From assembly GCA_964407665.1 (NCBI GenBank), contig CAYOWK010000018.1:1-64000 (forward strand): DNA of 64,000 nt, given 5' to 3'. The notes under the pieces are model-generated. The model made no database searches. It saw nothing but the letters and a program-made list of their open reading frames with translations, and was not told the origin of the DNA. The position numbers and the translations under genes were made by a program. Every line of letters starts with the position of its first letter. The stretch's first letter is position 1. Below are positions 61,176 through 64,000 of this stretch, piece after piece. Source of the stretch: CAYOWK01 sp964407665. Lineage in GTDB: Bacteria > Pseudomonadota > Alphaproteobacteria > Caulobacterales > Hyphomonadaceae.

Positions 61176-61328
61176 GAAACCCCCGGAAACACGGCGCTTT
61201 TTGATGGTCGGCAGGGCGGCTAAGGCCTCCCCGGGGTGGCGTTTCGTGACGCCTCGACCCGCAACGAGACGGGAACAAACACCCAAATCGGTTGGAGTCG
61301 TGTTGGAGGATGTTCCGGTGCTGTTCCG

Positions 61329-62141
61329 CTACTCGTCGTCGATATCGACGATGCTATGGACGTGGGCGACGCTGTACGTGATGGGGCGCCCGTCCCGGAA
61401 ATCAGCAATGACGTCGACCAGGAACGCTTTCTTGAAAACGTTATCGTCCGCCTCGTTGATCTCGTGCTTGATCTGGGCCTCGGCCATCTCGGAGGCGTAG
61501 ACAAGCGAGACGCTCCGCCCCGCGGCGATCGCGTCAATCCGCACTCGCTCGCCGGAGCGTTTTCCAATCGACGCCTTGCCAGTGTCAGAGCGGGTAAATG
61601 TCATCACGACACGCTTGAACGGTGCCGCCGTGGTCTCTGTAATCTGCGCGCGTCGGGCCTCGACGTTCCTGCGTATAGAGCGCGCCTGGCGAGTATCGAA
61701 CTTGAAGGTAGCCAGCACCTTGGTCTCGGAATTCTCCACCATCAGGGCAGACGCCTCGAGGCTGGAGCCAGGCTCGTTGGCGATAGCGGCGACTTGGTCG
61801 AGGTAGTTTCTGAGCTGCGGCTCCGTGCTCCTGTCATCGGCGGTCGGCGGCTGGAGATACCCCGTCAGGACCGCCCCGTAGTTCCGCACGAAATCGGCAA
61901 GCTCATTCGCATTCTGCATGAGTGTCGGTAGCGCCCCCATCACGACGGGAATCACTAGCGCTTCGACGCTGCCGGATCGCACTTCTTTGACAAAGAGCCT
62001 GGCGTAGGGCTCGGTTTCAGGGTGCTGCAAACGAGCGTTGCGCTCGTATTCGGAAGCTAGAGCAGTAAACGCACCGACAAAGTCGCCCAGCTCGATAGGC
62101 GCCTTTGTGTTCAGCTTCAGTCGAATAAATGGTTCCCCCAT
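61329..62141 (-). CDS. unknown protein at the edge of the integrative element
   Basis: A 270-residue soluble protein that I cannot assign. It has an N-terminal strand-helix part (FIRLKLNTKAPIELGDF), a conserved-looking RLFVKEVRSGSVEALVIP, a possible membrane-touching segment (LPTLMQNANELADFVRNYG), and a C-terminal beta-rich domain with DTGKASIGKRSGERVRIDAI and an acidic end VDIDDE. Codon use is less GC-skewed than in neighbouring core genes, in keeping with transfer. It lies between the integrase and the tRNA on the integrase strand, the usual place for cargo such as defence genes. That role is only suggested by position. Confidence 0.75.
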   Translation of the reverse strand: MGEPFIRLKLNTKAPIELGDFVGAFTALASEYERNARLQHPETEPYARLFVKEVRSGSVEALVIPVVMGALPTLMQNANELADFVRNYGAVLTGYLQPPTADDRSTEPQLRNYLDQVAAIANEPGSSLEASALMVENSETKVLATFKFDTRQARSIRRNVEARRAQITETTAAPFKRVVMTFTRSDTGKASIGKRSGERVRIDAIAAGRSVSLVYASEMAEAQIKHEINEADDNVFKKAFLVDVIADFRDGRPITYSVAHVHSIVDIDDE

Positions 62142-62173
62142 ACATCGGGGCCTAACTCAAGATGACGCCGCTG

Positions 62174-63265
62174 TCATCCTCGCGCCACGGCAGCCCAGCT
62201 CTGCGGGTGAGCTTCAGTCGCCGGCAAATCCATCCCCTCCCGGAAGTCCCAGCCCAGCGCGATCGCGTCCTCGCCGACCTTCCGGGGGACGGTGTGGGTG
62301 TAGCGCTCCATGGCCGAGGCCGTCCGCCAGCCGCCGAGCTCGCGCAGGCGCAGCTGGTCCTTCGTCTGGACGTGGAACCAGGTCGCCCAGCTGTGGCGGG
62401 TCATGTGCGGGTTGAAGACCGGAACCCCGGCCCGGGCGGCAGCGCTACGGAGGAAGGTCAGGGAGCGGCCCTCGTTGGCAGTCTTCGGAGCGTACTCCTG
62501 CCCGCCGGGCTTGCGGAAGACGGCACCCGGCTTCCCGACGTTCGGCAGGCGGGAGAGGGCGGCCACGCACCGCTGGGGCAGCAGGACGGTCCGCTCGTGG
62601 CCGTTCTTCGGGTCGCGGATAACGGCCGTGCCGTACTCGATCGACAGGTCGTGCGTCTGGAGGGTGAAGGCCTCGTCGGCCCGGCATCCGGTCCCGAACA
62701 GGAACTCCGCCATGGCCGGCGCCCACGGATCCCGGTAGCGGCCGGCGGCGCACTGCTTGACGATCGCGTCGGCCTGGGCGGGCGTGCACCAGCGGGTCGT
62801 CTTTCTCGACGCCTCGGGCCGCTCCAGATCCAGCCGCACCTTCGAATGGTTCAGGACGGCGATGATCGGGCCGTGCCACTGGCGGCGCAGGGTGGGGGCT
62901 TTGACGTTTGGGTAGGCCTTGCGTCCCTCGGCGTCGATCAGGGCCTGGGTGATGCTGGTCACCGGGACAGGGCCTATCGCCTGCGTGATCCTGTCGAGGT
63001 AGCGCCTGGACTTGCCGGCGTTGTAGTAGGCGATGACGAGATCACTGAAAGGCTGGGGCGCCTCACCGTTCGTGATGTTGCCCCGCTGGAGGGCGCTCGC
63101 GACCTGGATGAGGATTCCTTCAGCTTCGCCTCTGTCAGAAGTGCCAGTGCTTTTCTGGTTGACGCGCAGGTTGCGGCGCTTCCCGTCGCGCCAGACAGGT
63201 ACCGTTCCAATGATAAGCCAGTTGGATGACCGGCCGTCGTCCCTGCGCCAGAGCCGGAGCGACAT
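62174..63265 (-). CDS. tyrosine-family site-specific integrase
   Basis: A 363-residue recombinase. The N-terminal arm and core-binding domain are followed by the catalytic domain: TGCRADEAFTL with the first Arg, PKNGHERTVLLP as the lysine hairpin, HMTRHSWATW with the H-x-x-R pair, a later GGWRTASAMERYTH with Trp and the nucleophile Tyr. It would integrate the element into the tRNA-Ser 3' end, about 1 kb away. GAGGGAG lies 8 nt before ATG 63265. This start lies inside the open frame of the HTH gene, which continues for 292 nt in another frame. Confidence 0.92.
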   Translation of the reverse strand: MSLRLWRRDDGRSSNWLIIGTVPVWRDGKRRNLRVNQKSTGTSDRGEAEGILIQVASALQRGNITNGEAPQPFSDLVIAYYNAGKSRRYLDRITQAIGPVPVTSITQALIDAEGRKAYPNVKAPTLRRQWHGPIIAVLNHSKVRLDLERPEASRKTTRWCTPAQADAIVKQCAAGRYRDPWAPAMAEFLFGTGCRADEAFTLQTHDLSIEYGTAVIRDPKNGHERTVLLPQRCVAALSRLPNVGKPGAVFRKPGGQEYAPKTANEGRSLTFLRSAAARAGVPVFNPHMTRHSWATWFHVQTKDQLRLRELGGWRTASAMERYTHTVPRKVGEDAIALGWDFREGMDLPATEAHPQSWAAVARG

Positions 63266-63480
63266 GTCAAAAACTCCCTCAATGCCCTGACCGACCGCTC
63301 CGGCAGTTTGGGCGTGCGTCCCAGCTTCACGACGTCCAGACCGTGCTTGCGCACCTGGTCACGGACCCACCGCTCCGGACGCGATACGTCAGACGCCGTC
63401 ACCTGCAAGGCCTCGGCGGCCTCGGCGAGCGTGTATAGGCGGTCGCCGACGATGGACTTACTCACTGGATTCTCCGTCAT
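62974..63480 (-). CDS. HTH (excisionase/AlpA-like) protein with out-of-frame tail over the integrase
   Basis: A 168-residue reading frame whose first 75 residues look like a small DNA-binding protein: RLYTLAEAAEALQVTASDV, then RWVRDQVRKHGLDVVKLGR and PKLPERSVRALREFL, the layout of MerR/excisionase-type winged helices. After about residue 72 it overlaps the integrase gene in another frame, and this tail (Ser/Arg/Thr-rich) looks like translation of the wrong frame. Its natural stop may have been lost, or the overlap may be real. The start ATG overlaps the upstream small gene by 4 nt. Confidence 0.6.
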   Translation of the reverse strand: MTENPVSKSIVGDRLYTLAEAAEALQVTASDVSRPERWVRDQVRKHGLDVVKLGRTPKLPERSVRALREFLTCRSGSGAGTTAGHPTGLSLERYLSGATGSAATCASTRKALALLTEAKLKESSSRSRAPSSGATSRTVRRPSLSVISSSPTTTPASPGATSTGSRRR

Positions 63481-63770
63481 CCGGGCGGACCTCCCAGCGT
63501 GTCCTCGGCATCCCGCAGCACGCGGTTCCGGAGCAGGGTGAAGGCCGCATAGGCTTCGCGGGGCGCGTCCCGGTACTCCGCCTGGTCGTCGCCAACGGAC
63601 GAGCGGGTCTCGATCTCGTCCTGGATGAAGGTCCGCAGGGTTCGGAGCGCCCAGAAGATGTCGTCGCCCGTAGTTATGGGGTGGCCGACAAACGGCTCAA
63701 CCCCGGCGGCATTTTCCAGCCGCCGGAGACTGGCCGAGAGTTCGCGGATGAACTGCTCGACGTGACTCAT
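63477..63770 (-). CDS. small helical protein of the integrative element
   Basis: A 97-residue, mainly helical, acidic protein (HVEQFIRELSASLRRLENAAG, then AYAAFTLLRNRVLRDAEDTL). I do not recognise a family. It has ATGA overlaps at both ends, with the upstream partial gene and the downstream HTH gene, so it belongs to one tightly coupled operon leading to the integrase. Confidence 0.75.
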   Translation of the reverse strand: MSHVEQFIRELSASLRRLENAAGVEPFVGHPITTGDDIFWALRTLRTFIQDEIETRSSVGDDQAEYRDAPREAYAAFTLLRNRVLRDAEDTLGGPPG

Positions 63771-64000
63771 CCCCGGGCCGCCTTCGGAGGCCGGCGGCGT
63801 TTGGTTTCTGACCCGCCGCCGACCGGCCAGACGTCAGCCGCGGTCGCCAGCCTGAAGCGGCCATTGTTACCGTTGCGCTCCGGCCGCCACTCGCCGATGC
63901 CAACTGCGAAGCCGGCAACCTTGAAGATGTCGAGGAGCTGCTCGGCGCTGATGAAGCCCGCGTTGAAGGTGACGGGGACCTCGACGGCCCACGGCCAGTA
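63767..64000 (-). CDS. partial mobile-element protein, start outside window
   Basis: The last 77 residues of a gene that enters from beyond the right edge. The frame is open from 64000 to TGA at 63769-63767, which overlaps the next ATG. Visible segments are VEVPVTFNAGFISAEQLLD, AVGIGEWRPERNGNNGRFRL and a basic end ETKRRRPPKAARG. The G-GEWRPE-NG-GRF pattern resembles a protein often seen in phage and integrative-element replication or structural modules; I cannot name the function. The N-terminus is missing. Confidence 0.75.
   Translation of the reverse strand, partial: YWPWAVEVPVTFNAGFISAEQLLDIFKVAGFAVGIGEWRPERNGNNGRFRLATAADVWPVGGGSETKRRRPPKAARG

Noticed and set aside
61051..61278. 75-residue minus-strand ORF over the tRNA-Ser
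   Set aside because: It is antisense to the tRNA and reads the known artefact MGFEPTIELPLYALS, a product of translating tRNA-Ser.
61329..64000. CRISPR array or Cas genes in the mobile region
   Set aside because: No regularly spaced direct repeats of 25-40 nt are visible anywhere in the window and no Cas motifs are present.

Overview
The window reads as chromosomal DNA of a stalked or prosthecate-type alphaproteobacterium. The best fit is the Hyphomonadaceae/Maricaulaceae/Caulobacterales group: GC-rich, strong GGAGG-type ribosome sites, large TonB receptors, an alphaproteobacterial bpt, and a holdfast-type polysaccharide locus next to a flagellar motB. The assignment is inferred from gene content; no ribosomal RNA is present.

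Layout. (1) 1-487: non-coding, with one copy of a folded dispersed repeat, a REP-like hairpin and the terminator of a PRC-barrel gene. (2) 0.9-15.8 kb: an exopolysaccharide locus (two family 1/4 glycosyltransferases, Wzx-type flippase, ExoA-like glycosyltransferase, Wzy-like polymerase, OPX export protein, outer-membrane beta-barrel, full-length Wzc-type tyrosine kinase). It also holds two unexpected regulators: a ParA-type ATPase with a small partner, and a PPP-family phosphatase. An ExoY-like priming transferase that could serve it lies apart at 26.3 kb. (3) 15.8-30.3 kb: a membrane-fused alpha/beta hydrolase, a CoA-transferase with an extra C-terminal domain, and an OmpR/EnvZ-type pair divergent from a secreted protein/EF-hand/sterol-desaturase operon. 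Sulfur-metabolism genes follow (sseA, metC, cysK), then a DUF6134-like protein and an SDR enzyme. (4) 30.3-45.2 kb: housekeeping and stress genes (recO, parC, lemA, bpt, motB, flavin reductase, a 3-hydroxyisobutyrate-dehydrogenase-like enzyme, arfB, GNAT) and small detoxification-type genes (HxlR regulator, ABM monooxygenase, GST, heme protein, 2OG-Fe oxygenase, thioesterase). A second copy of the folded repeat sits at 43.4 kb. (5) 45.3-52.9 kb: a holdfast synthesis locus, hfsD / hfsA-hfsB-hfsC / hfsE-hfsG-hfsH. (6) 53.0-60.6 kb: a thioredoxin-fold lipoprotein and two paralogous TonB-dependent receptors. (7) 61.1-64.0 kb: tRNA-Ser(GCU) followed by one end of an integrative element (unknown 270-residue protein, tyrosine integrase, overlapping HTH protein, two small ORFs, one cut by the window end).

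How it works together. Two envelope polysaccharides are made here by Wzx/Wzy-type logic. The first locus carries a complete tyrosine-kinase co-polymerase whose cognate phosphatase may be the PPP enzyme in the same operon. The holdfast locus uses a split co-polymerase whose ATPase half (HfsB) has lost the P-loop lysine. The most unusual non-coding signal is the pair of roughly 130-nt folded repeats 43 kb apart: over 82 nt they differ at two positions, and both fall in predicted loops.
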